From Mycobacterium bourgelatii (GTDB taxonomy: Bacteria; Actinomycetota; Actinomycetes; Mycobacteriales; Mycobacteriaceae), in contig NZ_BLKZ01000001.1 in NCBI RefSeq assembly GCF_010723575.1, positions 4,464,001-4,528,000 on the forward strand: DNA of 64,000 nt, read 5' to 3'. This document shows positions 16,897-25,750 of the stretch, one piece after another (position 1 is the stretch's first letter; each line of letters starts with the position of its first letter). Below the pieces are notes generated by a model that saw nothing but the letters and a program-made list of their open reading frames with translations, was not told where the DNA came from and searched no databases. A program made the translations under genes and the position numbers.

Positions 16897-18102
16897 TCAG
16901 TTGGTGTTGGCGTTACCGGCGCGCCACTGTTCCCACGGGATGTTCCAGTCACCCAGGCCCTCGGTGCCGGGGAGGGTGCCTCCCACGGTGTTCATCACCT
17001 GGACGATGTCACCGCGCTTGATGTGTTCGTAGAACCACTGCGCGTTGCTTGGGCTGACATTGAGACAACCGTGGCTGGTGTTGGTGTGGCCCTGAGCACC
17101 CACCGACCAGGGCGCAGAGTGCACGAACACGCCGCTGTAGGAGATCTGCGTCGCCCAGTCGACATCGGTGCGATATCCGTTGGGCGAGTTGACCGGCACG
17201 CCGTAGGTCGAGGAGTCCATGATGATGTGCTTGTACCGCTGGCCCACGATGTAGATCCCGTTCGCCGTCGGCGTGCTGTTCTTGCCCATCGACGTCGGCA
17301 TGGTCTTGACCACTTCGCCGTTGACCCGCACCGTCACCATCTTGGTTTCGTCGTCAGCGACCGCGATCACCTCGTCGCCGATGGTGAAATGCGTCTTCAC
17401 GTTGTCTTCGCCGAACATGCCGTCACCCAGGTCGACCCCGTAGGTGTTGACCGAGACGTCGACGGTGGTCCCTGGCTTCCAGAAATGCTCGGGCCGCCAA
17501 CGGACTTCGCGGCTGTTCAGCCAGTAGAAGGCGCCTTCGACGGGCGGGTTGGTGGTGATGACGATGGCCTTCTGGGCGGCGAGCCGGTTGGTGATGTTCT
17601 CGTCGAATTGGATCGCTACCGGCGACCCGACACCCACGACCTCGCCGTCGTTCGGCAAGACGTAGGGCATCGTCAGGTGCGCGGGCGAACTGGTCTGGAA
17701 GGTCATCTGGCGGCTCGCCACACCACCCAGTCCGAGCGCCTTCACATTCAGCGTGTAGCGCCGGTTGTAGCCGAGTTGCTCGGTGGTGGCCCAGTGCAGG
17801 CCGTCGGGACTGAGCTGGCCGTCGATGGTCTTGCCATTCTCGTTGACCATGGTCACCGACTGCAGCACGCCGTCAGAAACGCCCACCGTGACCGGCGCAT
17901 CGACCGTGACACCGACGGCTCCATCGGTGACCGAAGCGGTGAGCTTGGGAACCATGAGGTCGGCGAACGGCGTCCCCTTGTTCTCGATGACGTTCGCCGG
18001 TGACGGTGCGGCGGTGCTGTGGCCGCCGCACGCACCCACAAACACAGCAACCGGGACCATGGCCATAGCCAGCCACGATCGACGTCTCCGCAAAGGCGTC
18101 AT
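16897..18102 (-). CDS. ldtB: L,D-transpeptidase 2 (LppS/LdtB), lipoprotein
   Basis: A 401-residue peptidoglycan L,D-transpeptidase that makes 3-3 cross-links. A lipobox VFVGAC gives lipidated Cys25; two Ig-like domains (~45-245) precede the YkuD domain (~245-375). The catalytic motif is HSAPWSVGAQGH then TSHGCLN: His328, His344, Cys346. The enzyme is the target of carbapenems in the family. ATG at 18102 is chosen because GGAAGG lies 7 nt upstream; a TTG five codons earlier is in frame. Matches Rv2518c in order and sequence. Confidence 0.95.
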   Translation of the reverse strand: MTPLRRRRSWLAMAMVPVAVFVGACGGHSTAAPSPANVIENKGTPFADLMVPKLTASVTDGAVGVTVDAPVTVGVSDGVLQSVTMVNENGKTIDGQLSPDGLHWATTEQLGYNRRYTLNVKALGLGGVASRQMTFQTSSPAHLTMPYVLPNDGEVVGVGSPVAIQFDENITNRLAAQKAIVITTNPPVEGAFYWLNSREVRWRPEHFWKPGTTVDVSVNTYGVDLGDGMFGEDNVKTHFTIGDEVIAVADDETKMVTVRVNGEVVKTMPTSMGKNSTPTANGIYIVGQRYKHIIMDSSTYGVPVNSPNGYRTDVDWATQISYSGVFVHSAPWSVGAQGHTNTSHGCLNVSPSNAQWFYEHIKRGDIVQVMNTVGGTLPGTEGLGDWNIPWEQWRAGNANTN

Positions 18103-18167
18103 CAAGTGACCTTCCAAGTTTTCCTGCCCAATCTGGCCACCGCTGACCCTGGATTGTTACCGGTATT

Positions 18168-18192
18168 GTAGTGCGTCGCGGCGACGCACTAC
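18168..18192. promoter_or_regulatory. 25-bp perfect palindrome upstream of ldtB
   Basis: Arms GTAGTGCGTCGC and GCGACGCACTAC (12 bp each) surround a single G. It lies 66 bp upstream of the ldtB start. It may be an operator or a transcript hairpin; the short spacer suits protein binding better than an RNA loop. Confidence 0.5.
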
Positions 18193-18278
18193 CCGATTGT
18201 GCCCGCTTTACGCCTCGAGTGCGCAAGCTCACGCTACTTGCTGGCCGTAGCAGGCGACGGCGTTTTAAGTCGGCCTTG

Positions 18279-18297
18279 AACCGACCTTAAGTCGGTT
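18279..18297 (-). terminator. Hairpin overlapping the stop of the DMT gene
   Basis: A 7-bp stem (AACCGAC / GTCGGTT) with a 5-nt loop overlaps the TAA at 18287. A competing GTCGG/CCGAC hairpin adjoins it (18269-18285), so the two are mutually exclusive. Likely ends the mmpL-DMT transcript. Confidence 0.4.
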
Positions 18298-19189
18298 GAC
18301 TGATGGCATCTCTGCGTTCGGCCGCTAATCCATCGCGGGTCGCGACGGCCTCGAACCCCGCCAGCTTGACGATGGCCGCCACCATCACCAGGCTCGCTAC
18401 CCCCAGCGCGATCAACCCCACACGACCCGTGTTCAGCTTCTCGTCGAGGACCAACAGACCCAGCGCGGCCGCCACCACGGGCTGGGCCACCTGCAAAGTG
18501 GGCATCGACGCGGTCAACGGCCCGGCCCGAAACGCCGACTGGCTCCAAAGGATGCCCCCCATCGCGACCAAGATGCAGGCATACAGCTCAGGAGTCCGGA
18601 CCAGCGCCCCGCCGCCATCGCCGAGCCGGGCGACGACCTCCTTGGTCAGTACGGCAAAGACACCCCACAGCGAACCGGACACCAAGGCGAACAACATCGC
18701 CCCCCGAGGCCCTCCTCGGATTTGGGCAGTGACGACGCACAGCGCCAACACCGGTCCCAGCACCACCGCGACCACGGCCCAGGTCCGCAGCGGTGCACCC
18801 GAATGACCCGCCTCCGGATGACCGACAACGACGACCACCGTCACCGCAGCTGTCAGCAAGCCGGCCCAGATCCATTGGGATGCAGTCACTTTCCGCTTCG
18901 ACAGGACGGCACTCATGGGAAGTGCGAACAGCAGCGAAAGCATGAGCAGCGCCTGCACCAAGAGCACCGAACCCTGGCCCAGCGCGGCCGCCTGCAAACC
19001 GATGCTCGCCGCAAGCAGCACGGTCCCCCACCGCCAGCGTCGGTTGCGGACCAGCTTGGCCAGCAGCTTGACCTGGCCGACCGACTTGTCCGTGATCCGG
19101 TGCGCCACTTGCTGCTGGAGCACGTCGCCGGTCGCGATGCACAGCGCCGAACTCAATGCCAGCACGACGGCGAGATCGGTTCTGGCCAT
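18287..19189 (-). CDS. DMT-superfamily (EamA-like) membrane protein
   Basis: A 300-residue polytopic protein with about nine or ten hydrophobic helices. It begins MARTDLAVVLALSSALCIATGDVLQQQ, a feature of mycobacterial DMT-family (multidrug SMR/EamA-like) proteins. ATG at 19189 is chosen for a 7-bp gap from the mmpL stop; longer in-frame extensions lie inside mmpL. Co-transcription with mmpL is likely. The substrate is unknown. Confidence 0.8.
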   Translation of the reverse strand: MARTDLAVVLALSSALCIATGDVLQQQVAHRITDKSVGQVKLLAKLVRNRRWRWGTVLLAASIGLQAAALGQGSVLLVQALLMLSLLFALPMSAVLSKRKVTASQWIWAGLLTAAVTVVVVVGHPEAGHSGAPLRTWAVVAVVLGPVLALCVVTAQIRGGPRGAMLFALVSGSLWGVFAVLTKEVVARLGDGGGALVRTPELYACILVAMGGILWSQSAFRAGPLTASMPTLQVAQPVVAAALGLLVLDEKLNTGRVGLIALGVASLVMVAAIVKLAGFEAVATRDGLAAERRDAISQPT

Positions 19190-19196
19190 TAGCGCG

Positions 19197-21608
19197 CTAC
19201 CCGACGTCCTTCGGAGATGCGGCAGCCAACTCCTGCCCCGAACCCCCGTCAGAGGGCTCATCGGACCCCGGCGAAGCGTCTTCTGTTTCATCGGTGTCGG
19301 TGGCCCAGCGCCGCCGGCCAACCGCCGCGGCGTCGGCCTCACCCAACGCGAGCCGCTCATGCAGCCGGACCAACGGCCTCGGCGCCCACCAAGTCCAGCG
19401 GCCAAGCAGGTGAATGAACGCCGGAACCAGGACCATTCGCACCAGTGTGGCGTCGACCAGCACGGCAAGCGTCAGCCCGACACCGAGCATCCGCATGAAC
19501 GACACCTGCGCGGGGATCAACGCAGCGAACGAGATCGACATCACCAGCGCGGCGCTGGTAACCACCCGGCCGATGCCGGCGAGGCCCAGTGCCGTGCTCT
19601 CGTCGTTGTCGGCGCGGGCTTCGGCCGCACTCGGTGGGTGCCTTCGCGACGCTTGAGCGGCCAGCCAGTACTCGTGGATCCGCGAGACCAGAAACACCTC
19701 GTAATCCATGGCCAACCCGACGGCGATGCAGAACAACAACACCGGGATGTTGGCGTTCAGCGTCCCGTTAGGAGTGGTCCCCAGGGCGCCGAGATGGCCG
19801 TCCTGAAAGATCCACACCAGCGCGCCGAAGGCGGCGGTCAGTGACAAGACATTGCACACCAGCGCCTGTAGCGGGAGTAGCACGCTGCCGGTGAGCGAGA
19901 AGATGAGCACGAAGGAAATGACGGCGATCAGGCCTAATACGGCCGGTAATCGCTCGGTGATCGCGTTCACGCTGTCGCGGTTGATCTGCGCCAGCCCGCC
20001 CATCTCGACCGATCGCCCCGCCGGCCCGGCGACCTCGTGTAATCGATCGAGCTGAACGTCGGAAGCTGTTGAGTACAACGGCGCGGTGGTGGCCACGGTG
20101 AGAAATGCGCTCTCGCCGGTCATGCCGGTGGCCGCGACCGGCGGGCCCGCCAGAGATCCCGCCACAAACGTCCCCGTCGGCGCGGTCACCGCGGCCACGT
20201 CGGGCACGCGTGACAATTCCGCGGCGTAACGCTCCAGGTCGGCAGGCGTGACGCCGCGGGCGTCGGGCACGACAACGGTCACCTCCGTGCCGAACCCGCC
20301 GGGAAAATCCGTGTCCAGCATGTCGGCGACTTGGCGCGCCGAGGCGGATTCGGGCAACACCCGCTCATCCGGGAAGCCCCACTTCACACCCAGGAACGGA
20401 AGTCCCAGCAGCAACAGAAGCACGACGACGCTCAGCCCGACCGGCAGGGCGTGGCGCAACACAAATTTGGTCGATCGATACCAAAACGCCGCGCTGGTCC
20501 GGCTGTGGTCCCGTAACCAGGTCGCCTTCGGCCACATTCGGCGTGCCAGTCCGCGAACATCCAGCGCGTCGAGACGTGGGCCCAACAGAGCGATCGCGGC
20601 GGGCGTTACCACGACGGCCCCGATCGCAACGATGATCGCGGTCGCCACGATCGTGTACGCCGACGACTTCAAGAAGTACATGGGGAACAGCGCCATCACG
20701 GCCATCGACAGCCCGACGGTGGCGGCGGAGAACACCACGGTTCGGCCGGCGGTGGTCATGGTCCGTAACAGCGCCTGGTCCCGGTCGCCTTCTCGGGTCA
20801 GCTCTTCGCGGTAGCGACTGACGATCAACAGGTTGTAGTCGATCGCCAGCGCGAAACCCATCGCGATGCTGAGGTCCAGGGCGTAGATGGACACGTCGGT
20901 TGCGAAGCTGATCAGCCGCAGCACCGACATGGTGCCCACGATGGCGAGAGCGCCCAGGGCAATCGGCAGCAGGGCCGCCACCACGCCGCGCAGCGCCCAC
21001 ACCAGCACGGCGAAGCTCAGCGGAATCGCGATGGACTCCATCAACAGCAGGTCACGCTCGTTCTGATGGTTGATCTGTGCATAGGCGACGGCCATGCCGC
21101 CGTCGCGCACTGTGACACCGTCGCGGTCGTGGACCAGTTCCTCCGAAAGGGTGCTGGCGTATTGCTGCGCGTCGTTCTCGCCGCCTTTCAGGCCCGCCAC
21201 GATCATCCCGGACTTGCCGTCCTTGCTGATCAGCTGGTCGGCGGCCTGCGGTGGCTGACCAGGAGGCGTCTGATCGGGCGAGAGGGTCCACGGCGAAGCC
21301 ACATCCAAGACCCACGGTGATCGATTCAGACGCTCGACGATGTCGGCGCCGACCCGCCGCGCCTGCTCGCTGCGAGCGCCGTCGGGCGCGGTCACCACGA
21401 TCAGCATTTTCTGATCGGTCTTGCCGAATTTCTCCCTGAGAAGATCGGTCGCCCGCGCGGATTCCGAAGTCGGATCTTGAAACCCGCCGCCGGACAGGCT
21501 GTTGATCACCGGGATGCCGAAAATGGCGGCTGCGACAAAGACCAGCGCCGCGATTGCAAGTATGCGGCGCGGCGCGGCGATGGCAAGACGAGTGATTGCT
21601 TGCAGCAT
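19197..21608 (-). CDS. MmpL/RND-family lipid transporter
   Basis: An 803-residue MMPL-family RND transporter. Two sets of transmembrane helices flank periplasmic loops (residues ~35-175 and ~395-540). Both conserved proton-relay motifs are present: LAIDYNLLIVSRYREE in the first half and LAMDYEVFLVSRIHE in the second. ATG at 21608 has AAAGGA 6 nt upstream. No mmpS gene accompanies it. A hydrophilic acidic tail closes the protein. Family members export or flip envelope lipids and siderophores; the cargo here is unknown. Confidence 0.92.
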   Translation of the reverse strand: MLQAITRLAIAAPRRILAIAALVFVAAAIFGIPVINSLSGGGFQDPTSESARATDLLREKFGKTDQKMLIVVTAPDGARSEQARRVGADIVERLNRSPWVLDVASPWTLSPDQTPPGQPPQAADQLISKDGKSGMIVAGLKGGENDAQQYASTLSEELVHDRDGVTVRDGGMAVAYAQINHQNERDLLLMESIAIPLSFAVLVWALRGVVAALLPIALGALAIVGTMSVLRLISFATDVSIYALDLSIAMGFALAIDYNLLIVSRYREELTREGDRDQALLRTMTTAGRTVVFSAATVGLSMAVMALFPMYFLKSSAYTIVATAIIVAIGAVVVTPAAIALLGPRLDALDVRGLARRMWPKATWLRDHSRTSAAFWYRSTKFVLRHALPVGLSVVVLLLLLGLPFLGVKWGFPDERVLPESASARQVADMLDTDFPGGFGTEVTVVVPDARGVTPADLERYAAELSRVPDVAAVTAPTGTFVAGSLAGPPVAATGMTGESAFLTVATTAPLYSTASDVQLDRLHEVAGPAGRSVEMGGLAQINRDSVNAITERLPAVLGLIAVISFVLIFSLTGSVLLPLQALVCNVLSLTAAFGALVWIFQDGHLGALGTTPNGTLNANIPVLLFCIAVGLAMDYEVFLVSRIHEYWLAAQASRRHPPSAAEARADNDESTALGLAGIGRVVTSAALVMSISFAALIPAQVSFMRMLGVGLTLAVLVDATLVRMVLVPAFIHLLGRWTWWAPRPLVRLHERLALGEADAAAVGRRRWATDTDETEDASPGSDEPSDGGSGQELAAASPKDVG

Positions 21609-21806
21609 CTCGGTCCTTTCGGTGCATTACCGCCCGGCGTTCGCTATACCCCCAAATTGCCACGTAAATGCCTCCCGACGCCGCTTCGCTCGGCGAAGTT
21701 AGTTTGACCATCAGCCACTCGGGTATCGAAAACAGCGATATCTTCCAAAGGTGCGCCCAGTGGAGTAGGCGCCGGTTCGGTCGGACGAGTGCAGACGGGA
21801 TCAACG

Positions 21807-23045
21807 ATGAACACGATGGATGACGCCATCACTATCCGACATCCCACCGAAAACGACTGGCAGGCGCTCTACGAGAACCAGGCTCGCACTTTCGGGGACC
21901 CAGCCGACCCTCAGACGATCGAAGCGTGGAAACGCCGCGTCAAACTCGAGGACATTCTGATCGCCGAGGATGTCTCCGATCCGCAGCAGCCATTTGTGGT
22001 GGGGACGTCCATCATTTACCGCGCCCAGCTCACCGTGCCGGGTGGTGCCAGCATGCGAGCCGCTTGGCTGACGATGATCACCGTCGCGTCAACACACCAG
22101 GGACGCGGTGTTTGGGGACAGCTCAGCGCTCAGGGACTCGGGAAATTGTTGGAGCGCGGCTATCCGATCATCTGCGGTGTTCCCACCCAAACCGGGATGT
22201 ACGACCGGTTGGGCGGGGGCGTGGCGAGCTACTTCCACAGCTATTGCATTTACCGTCGCTGGGCAAAGCTGCGAGACGTGCCGCGCAGAAATCGGGCGCG
22301 CGAGGTCAACGCGGACGAAGCGAAAAAGCGGTTGCCGGAAATCTACGAACGATGGCGTACCACAACGAATGGCGCGATAACCCGGGACACCGCGTGGTGG
22401 GCCGATTACCTCGAGGACAGGCCGACCCAACGGGGAAATGGATCCGAGCTTTACTACCGAATTCATCCCGACGGCTTCCTGACGTATCGGATCTTCGACC
22501 AGAAAGCGCGTGCATTTCTGCCGCCTTTTGGCACCGTGGTCGTCCAGGATTTTTGCGCCATCACCGACGAAGCTCACAGCGAGTTGCTGCAGACACTGTT
22601 GGTTTTGGAGATGTTCGACAAGGTGGAGATCCAGGTCGCGGTCGACGATCCGCTCCCGCTCAAACTGCGTGACCCGCGTGCCGCCCAAACCAAGGGCACG
22701 AGCGACTTCCTCTGGATACGCATCAACGATGTGCCCGATGCGCTGGGCATGCGCACGTACAGCGCCGACGCAGACCTGGTGCTGGAGGTCGCAGACCCGC
22801 TGAATCTTGCCGGTGGACGGTACCGCCTGCAGATCCGCGACGGTGTCGGGAAGTGCACGCCGGCCGAAGGGCAGCCGGACGTCGAAATCGGGCTTTCCGA
22901 ACTGGCAACGATCTACATGGGCGCCCATCGGCCTTTCGAACTGCACCGCGCGGACCGCATCATCGAAGTGCGCCCGGGCGCGCTCAAGGAGCTGGACGAC
23001 GCCTTCCGCACGGAAAGCGCACCCTACTGCGGGACGCTCTTCTGA
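21807..23045 (+). CDS. Eis-family GNAT N-acetyltransferase
   Basis: A 412-residue protein of the Eis family: two GNAT domains followed by an SCP2-like C-terminal domain. The acetyl-CoA segment THQGRGVWG (~96-104) and Tyr132 in GMYDRLGGG align with the Eis general-acid region (Tyr126), and the chain ends in Phe, whose carboxylate acts as base in Eis. Acceptor (aminoglycoside, peptide or polyamine) is unknown. ATG at 21807 is preferred; a GTG six codons upstream and an ATG three codons later are alternatives. Divergent from mmpL across 198 bp, in which I see no gene. Confidence 0.88.
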   Translation: MNTMDDAITIRHPTENDWQALYENQARTFGDPADPQTIEAWKRRVKLEDILIAEDVSDPQQPFVVGTSIIYRAQLTVPGGASMRAAWLTMITVASTHQGRGVWGQLSAQGLGKLLERGYPIICGVPTQTGMYDRLGGGVASYFHSYCIYRRWAKLRDVPRRNRAREVNADEAKKRLPEIYERWRTTTNGAITRDTAWWADYLEDRPTQRGNGSELYYRIHPDGFLTYRIFDQKARAFLPPFGTVVVQDFCAITDEAHSELLQTLLVLEMFDKVEIQVAVDDPLPLKLRDPRAAQTKGTSDFLWIRINDVPDALGMRTYSADADLVLEVADPLNLAGGRYRLQIRDGVGKCTPAEGQPDVEIGLSELATIYMGAHRPFELHRADRIIEVRPGALKELDDAFRTESAPYCGTLF

Positions 23046-23278
23046 CGTCCTTCCCGCGTCGAGTTGCCATGCAGGACAGACTTTTCCGCTTCGGCGGCGA
23101 CGCCTCGGCGAGCACCCAGGCTCGGGCTCTGCCAGTGCCTTGGCGACGGGAATGACCACCGTCGGGCGTAATAGGCGCGAACGCCTTCAGCCCAGCAGCT
23201 ATGCTTGACGAGGTCCAGGATTTCGCACCACGGCAAGACGCCTGTTATTGTCGCAACGCGGTTCCGGCCGACACCAAG

Positions 23279-23351
<73 letters not shown>

Positions 23352-23408
23352 CTTCTGGCCCAAACATCCACGTTTGGGCGGGTTTTCACCCCGTGCACGC
23401 ACGTATTG

Positions 23409-23981
23409 CTACGTCTTTGGCGCCGCGATGCGGCGTGCAGCTTCCACCGCAGCCGCACGGCGAGCCGCGATGACCTCCGGATCGTCGGTGACGCTGTCGG
23501 GATGCGGCGACTGCGCCCAGGCCAGCGCGACGCCGAACAGGAGAACGAGCAGGTCAAACGGCCGCCACGCCGCATCGACATACCCCGCGGCCTGGGCTTC
23601 CTCGATGATCGCGATATCACGTGCCTGCAAAGACTCGAGATCCTCGTTCGGAGACGGCTCGAGCTCCAAGCCCTCCAGATTCGCCCAGGTCATCATCCGT
23701 ACATGTTCGGGACGTCGGGCCGCCAGGTCGTAGATATCCCCGGCGAACTCGGGCACCGCGTCCGGGCGCAGGGTGACGGCGGCAAAGAACTCGGCGCGGT
23801 CGGCGGCGACCACACTGCGGAACAGCGTCTCCTTGTCCTTGAAGTGCGCGTACAACCGCTCCTTGCTGGCCTCGGCAGTGCGGGCGATGCGGTCGATACG
23901 CGCGCCGGCCAACCCATATTGCGCGAACTCGGAGCGGGCCGCGTTCAGGATGGTGTCGCGAAGTTCTGTGGTGGATCGCAC
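23409..23981 (-). CDS. TetR/AcrR family transcriptional regulator
   Basis: A 190-residue regulator with an N-terminal HTH (ARIDRIARTAEASKERLYAHF, ~28-48). GTG start at 23981 without a ribosome-binding site; a TATGAT -10 ends 6 nt before it, suggesting leaderless transcription. It is divergent from the acyltransferase gene, and a 23-bp inverted repeat lies between their -10 elements. Probably represses both genes. Confidence 0.88.
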   Translation of the reverse strand: MRSTTELRDTILNAARSEFAQYGLAGARIDRIARTAEASKERLYAHFKDKETLFRSVVAADRAEFFAAVTLRPDAVPEFAGDIYDLAARRPEHVRMMTWANLEGLELEPSPNEDLESLQARDIAIIEEAQAAGYVDAAWRPFDLLVLLFGVALAWAQSPHPDSVTDDPEVIAARRAAAVEAARRIAAPKT

Positions 23982-23987
23982 AGCAAG

Positions 23988-24022
23988 ATCATACCCATAC
24001 GAACTAGTTTGTTCGGTATCGT
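23988..24022. promoter_or_regulatory. Shared divergent promoter and operator of tetR and acyltransferase gene
   Basis: The -10 of tetR (TATGAT, minus strand) is at 23988-23993, and the -10 of the acyltransferase gene (TATCGT) at 24017-24022. Between them, 23997-24019 is an inverted repeat with core CGAAC-TAGTTT-GTTCG and outer ATA/TAT ends. Both -10s lie 6-7 nt before their start codons. Confidence 0.55.
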
Positions 24023-24029
24023 ACGTGTC

Positions 24030-24923
24030 ATGGCATTCCCGATCCCCTCACCCAGGAGCAAAAACCTCACGAACGAACCCATCGATATCGACGCGGTGAT
24101 GAACCATCCACGCCGCGTGCAGGTCCTGCGCGGAGTCTTGGAAAAGGTTCACGACGGCATCGCACCACTGATCGATGCCTCGCGGCCCTACGTGCGCGGA
24201 CTGGAAAACCTGCCCTCCGACGGCCGATTCCTGTTGGTGGGCAACCACACTCAATTCGTCAGCAGTGAAGTTCTGCTCATCCCGCACTACGTGCGTCGCG
24301 CGATCGGCACCAGGGTTCGCCCTTTGGCCGACCGCAGGTTCGGCCAGCAGCCGGGCTTTGCACTGGACCTGATGGCCGCCTACGGCGCCGTCATCGGCTC
24401 CCCGGAGACGGCCCGAGAATTGATGCGGCACAACGAGACGATCTTGGTGTTCCCCGGCGGCGGCCGCGAGATCCCGAAGTTCAAGGGCGAGGAATACCAG
24501 CTGAACTGGCGTGGCCGTTCCGGATTCGCCCGCATCGCCGTGGAGAACGACTACCCGATCGTCCCGGTCGGCCTGGTCGGCGGCGACGACATCTACAAGA
24601 GCCTGGTCACCCGGGACAGCACGGTGGGCCGCCTGCTGCAGGAGATCAGCACCAAGCTGACCGGGGAAACCGACATGGCGATGCCGTTGATGCGCGGCGT
24701 CGGACCCACGCTGATCCCCCGTCCGCAACGGATGTACCTGCAATTCGGCGAGCCGATCGTCACCACCAAACCCAAGGGAACCAAAGCCGAGAAGTGGGTC
24801 GAGACCGTCCGCAACGACACCCAGCAGGCGTTGGAGACGATCCTTGCTGACCTGCTGGCAATCCGCGCCGACGACCCGTTCCGCGAGCTGAACCCGTTGG
24901 CGCGAAACAGCGCGGTCGCTTAG
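24030..24923 (+). CDS. Lysophospholipid/DGAT-like acyltransferase
   Basis: A 297-residue acyltransferase of the PlsC/DAGAT-like superfamily. The acyl-acceptor motif GNHTQFVSSE (~residue 72) has His but Ser where the classical HX4D has Asp. The second motif, VFPGGGREIPK (~145), is of the FPGG-RE type seen in DGAT2 and phytyl-ester-synthase relatives. It probably acylates a glycerolipid or long-chain alcohol. ATG start at 24030 fits the leaderless promoter; a much longer upstream extension would run antisense through tetR and is rejected. Confidence 0.82.
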   Translation: MAFPIPSPRSKNLTNEPIDIDAVMNHPRRVQVLRGVLEKVHDGIAPLIDASRPYVRGLENLPSDGRFLLVGNHTQFVSSEVLLIPHYVRRAIGTRVRPLADRRFGQQPGFALDLMAAYGAVIGSPETARELMRHNETILVFPGGGREIPKFKGEEYQLNWRGRSGFARIAVENDYPIVPVGLVGGDDIYKSLVTRDSTVGRLLQEISTKLTGETDMAMPLMRGVGPTLIPRPQRMYLQFGEPIVTTKPKGTKAEKWVETVRNDTQQALETILADLLAIRADDPFRELNPLARNSAVA

Positions 24924-24925
24924 CG

Positions 24926-25750
24926 CTAGCCCTCGCCGGCCCGCCGGGAGCCGGACAGCGCCCGGCGGGCGAAGAGGTCCAGCAGGTACCCGATGACACC
25001 GATGACGACGATCACCGCCACCACCTGGCCGTACGCCAGCTGATCACGGGCGTTGAGTATCTGGTAACCCAAACCCGATCGCACACCGAGCATTTCGGCA
25101 GGCACCAGCACCACCCAGGCGATGCCCAGCGCGACACGCAGCCCGGTCTGCAGCTGCCCCCGAATCGCGGGCAGCACCACGACGGTCAGCAGTTCCACCC
25201 GGCTGGCACCGAACGACCGAGCCACCTGCAGGTAACCGGGATCGATCGCGTGCACACCGGCCGCCGTGTTGATCAACATCGGCCACACCGCGGCCGCGGC
25301 GATCAGGAAGATGACCGGCTCGTTGCCGATGCCAAAGAGCGCCACCGATATTGGCGCCCAAGACAGCGGCGAGATCATACGCAGAAACTGCACAACCGGC
25401 CGGGTGGCGCGATCGGCGGTGTCGTTGAGCCCGATAAGCAACCCAGCGGGAATCCCGATCACGGCGGCAACCAGCAATCCCACCAGCAACCGCCACAGGC
25501 TGACCCCGGTGTCGGGCAGCAGCACACCACGGTTGAAAAGGTCGCCGAACGCCCTGATCACCTTGGGCGGCGTGGTTTCCCGCAACAACGAATGGGTGGG
25601 CGCCAAGACACCGGTGGCCAGCCACCACAGCGCGACCGCAACCCCGACCGCGAGTAGCGGCGGCCACCAACGCTGCACGAGCGACCACGGCGCGGCCGTC
25701 TTGGGTGCCGACACCGTGGCCGAGGTCGGAGTGCTCTGGTCAAGAGTCAT
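24926..25750 (-). CDS. ABC transporter permease (SsuC/NrtB-like)
   Basis: A 274-residue permease of the nitrate/sulfonate/taurine type. The coupling-helix EAA region reads ARSFGASRVELLTVVVLPAI (~residues 170-190). About six hydrophobic helices. Last gene of the ABC operon, coupled by an ATGA overlap to the binding-protein gene. Two bases separate its stop from that of the acyltransferase. Confidence 0.9.
   Translation of the reverse strand: MTLDQSTPTSATVSAPKTAAPWSLVQRWWPPLLAVGVAVALWWLATGVLAPTHSLLRETTPPKVIRAFGDLFNRGVLLPDTGVSLWRLLVGLLVAAVIGIPAGLLIGLNDTADRATRPVVQFLRMISPLSWAPISVALFGIGNEPVIFLIAAAAVWPMLINTAAGVHAIDPGYLQVARSFGASRVELLTVVVLPAIRGQLQTGLRVALGIAWVVLVPAEMLGVRSGLGYQILNARDQLAYGQVVAVIVVIGVIGYLLDLFARRALSGSRRAGEG

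Noticed and set aside
16801..18003. Plus-strand open frame of 400 codons over ldtB
   Set aside because: Antisense to an intact, motif-complete L,D-transpeptidase; composition typical of a shadow.
23205..23251. TTGACG at 23205 as -35 of tRNA-Lys
   Set aside because: The spacing to the TATTGT at 23246 is 35 bp, about twice the normal distance, so the pair cannot be one promoter.
23406..24029. N-terminal extension of the acyltransferase through tetR
   Set aside because: It would read antisense through the whole regulator gene; the leaderless ATG at 24030 explains the start.
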